NCBI GenBank assembly: GCA_965227905.1
Contig: OZ245780.1
Location: 6,076,001-6,140,000 of the forward strand
Source: CBDDHT01 sp965227905
GTDB taxonomy: Bacteria; Pseudomonadota; Alphaproteobacteria; Rhizobiales; Methyloligellaceae
Direction of reading: 5' to 3'
DNA length: 64,000 nt
The notes below the pieces were generated by a model, which was not told the origin of the DNA, did no database searches, and saw nothing but the letters and a program-made list of their open reading frames with translations. Each line of letters begins with the position of its first letter. The stretch's first letter is position 1. Positions 63,153-64,000 of this stretch are shown one piece after another. A program made the translations under genes and the position numbers.

Positions 63153-64000
63153 ATGGCAAAAGTTGGTTTTCTAGGGCTGGGAATCATGGGCGCTCCAATG
63201 GCAGGTCATCTGCTGGATGGCGGGCATGAGGTCTCGACGGCGATTCACAAGACACCTGCCCCTCAGGAACTCATCGATAAGGGTCTGACGGTCGTCAGCA
63301 CCGCAAAGGATGTTGCGCAAAGCGCAGACATCATCATCCTCATGGTGCCGGATACCCCGCAGGTTGACCATGTTCTCTTCGGCGAAAGCGGTGTCGCGGA
63401 GGGCTTGAGCGCTGGCAAGACGGTCGTCGATATGAGTTCGATTTCTCCGATCGACACGAAGGTCTTCGCCGAGAAGATCAACGCAATGGGCTGCGACTAT
63501 CTGGATGCGCCTGTGTCCGGAGGCGAAGTCGGTGCGAAAGCAGGATCGCTCACCATTATGATCGGCGGCCCACAAGGCGCCTTCGACAGAGTTTCCCCCC
63601 TTTTCGAGCTGATGGGCCAGAACATCACGCTTGTCGGCGGGAACGGCGATGGTCAGACGGCAAAGGTCGCCAATCAGATCATTGTTGCCCTGAACATCGA
63701 AGCGGTTGCCGAAGCCCTGCTCTTCGCTTCGAAAGCCGGCGCGGATCCTGCCAAAGTTCGTGAGGCACTCATGGGTGGATTCGCATCGTCCAAAATCCTT
63801 GAGGTTCATGGCGAGCGCATGATCAAGCGGACATTCGATCCAGGTTTCCGGATCGAGCTCCACCAGAAGGACTTGAATCTCGCACTCGACGGCGCCCGCG
63901 CGCTGGGCGTGTCTCTCCCCAACACTGCACAGGCGCAAGAACTCTTCAATTCATGCTCGGCCCATGGCGGCGCGGAATGGGATCATTCAGCGATGGTTCG
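63153..64000 (+). CDS. Beta-hydroxyacid dehydrogenase, GarR/GlxR (tartronate semialdehyde reductase) type, partial
   Basis: Open from the ATG at 63153, after AAGGAAC, to the window end; 282 codons are visible. The Rossmann motif GLGIMGAPMAGHL, the substrate block DAPVSGGEVGA, and catalytic lysine in GQTAKVANQII are present. Typical members are about 290-300 residues, so only a short C-terminus is missing. They reduce tartronate semialdehyde or oxidise 3-hydroxyisobutyrate. It is divergent from the FAH gene. Confidence 0.93.
   Translation, partial: MAKVGFLGLGIMGAPMAGHLLDGGHEVSTAIHKTPAPQELIDKGLTVVSTAKDVAQSADIIILMVPDTPQVDHVLFGESGVAEGLSAGKTVVDMSSISPIDTKVFAEKINAMGCDYLDAPVSGGEVGAKAGSLTIMIGGPQGAFDRVSPLFELMGQNITLVGGNGDGQTAKVANQIIVALNIEAVAEALLFASKAGADPAKVREALMGGFASSKILEVHGERMIKRTFDPGFRIELHQKDLNLALDGARALGVSLPNTAQAQELFNSCSAHGGAEWDHSAMV

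Noticed and set aside
1..64000. CRISPR arrays, rRNA or tRNA genes, prophage
   Set aside because: No regularly spaced repeats, no rRNA or tRNA cores and no phage structural genes were seen.

Overview
The window is chromosomal DNA of an alphaproteobacterium. This rests on gene order rather than on any rRNA: atpHAGDC without atpIBEF, priA next to xerC, pyrF-dnaJ-dnaK, grpE-hrcA facing rph-rdgB-hemW, and lppC facing rsmI-yraN-gshB. Heat-shock promoter spacing and codon use fit the same group. I cannot name the genus. Coding density is high, with ATGA stop/start overlaps throughout. No tRNA, rRNA or CRISPR was seen.

Layout. 1-3596 (minus): the start of a periplasmic nitrate reductase operon, napF-napD-napA-napG (napG cut by the window edge). 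3849-17322: an accessory catabolic region with a Zn-dependent amidohydrolase, a LysR regulator, an RraA/HMG-aldolase-like gene, a family-5 (peptide/opine type) ABC importer whose binding-protein gene carries a frameshift, an HpcH/HpaI aldolase, a Zn alcohol dehydrogenase, an OB-fold protein paired with a thiolase-like protein lacking the thiolase nucleophile, and a CaiB-type CoA transferase. 17323-19560: a patch of mobile DNA with an IS5-family element, an AT-rich orphan secreted protein and a reverse-transcriptase remnant. 19584-24450 (minus): F1 ATP synthase operon. 24781-29137: priA, a fructose-6-phosphate aldolase-like transaldolase, a large inverted repeat, and xerC.

29143-39856: smaller units, namely an ArsR/SRPBCC pair with a perfect palindromic operator, an atypical SDR, a PfkB sugar kinase, two membrane proteins separated by a long inverted repeat, nth, DUF2244, an AraC-Ogt DNA repair fusion, lepA, nnrU, a YiiX-like permuted papain-fold hydrolase and DUF1330. 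39880-49904: pyrF, dnaJ and dnaK (with an RpoH-type promoter), alkB, a short His/Lys-rich exported protein with a strong terminator, grpE, hrcA, rph, rdgB and hemW. 49940-57019: lppC, rsmI, yraN, gshB, a cupin, a secreted orphan and a TPR-methyltransferase. 57040-61197 (minus): modABC followed by an overlapping GT-C glycosyltransferase. 61324-64000: a GST-like protein, an FAH-family hydrolase and a partial GarR-type beta-hydroxyacid dehydrogenase.

Functional links: modABC supplies the molybdenum that NapA needs, and nnrU is commonly tied to nitrogen-oxide respiration, so one window holds three parts of anaerobic nitrate metabolism. DnaK/DnaJ/GrpE/HrcA form the chaperone set. The least explained items are the 114-bp-arm inverted repeat before xerC, the thiolase-like/OB-fold pair with its unknown pathway, and the mobile patch between that pathway and the ATP synthase operon.
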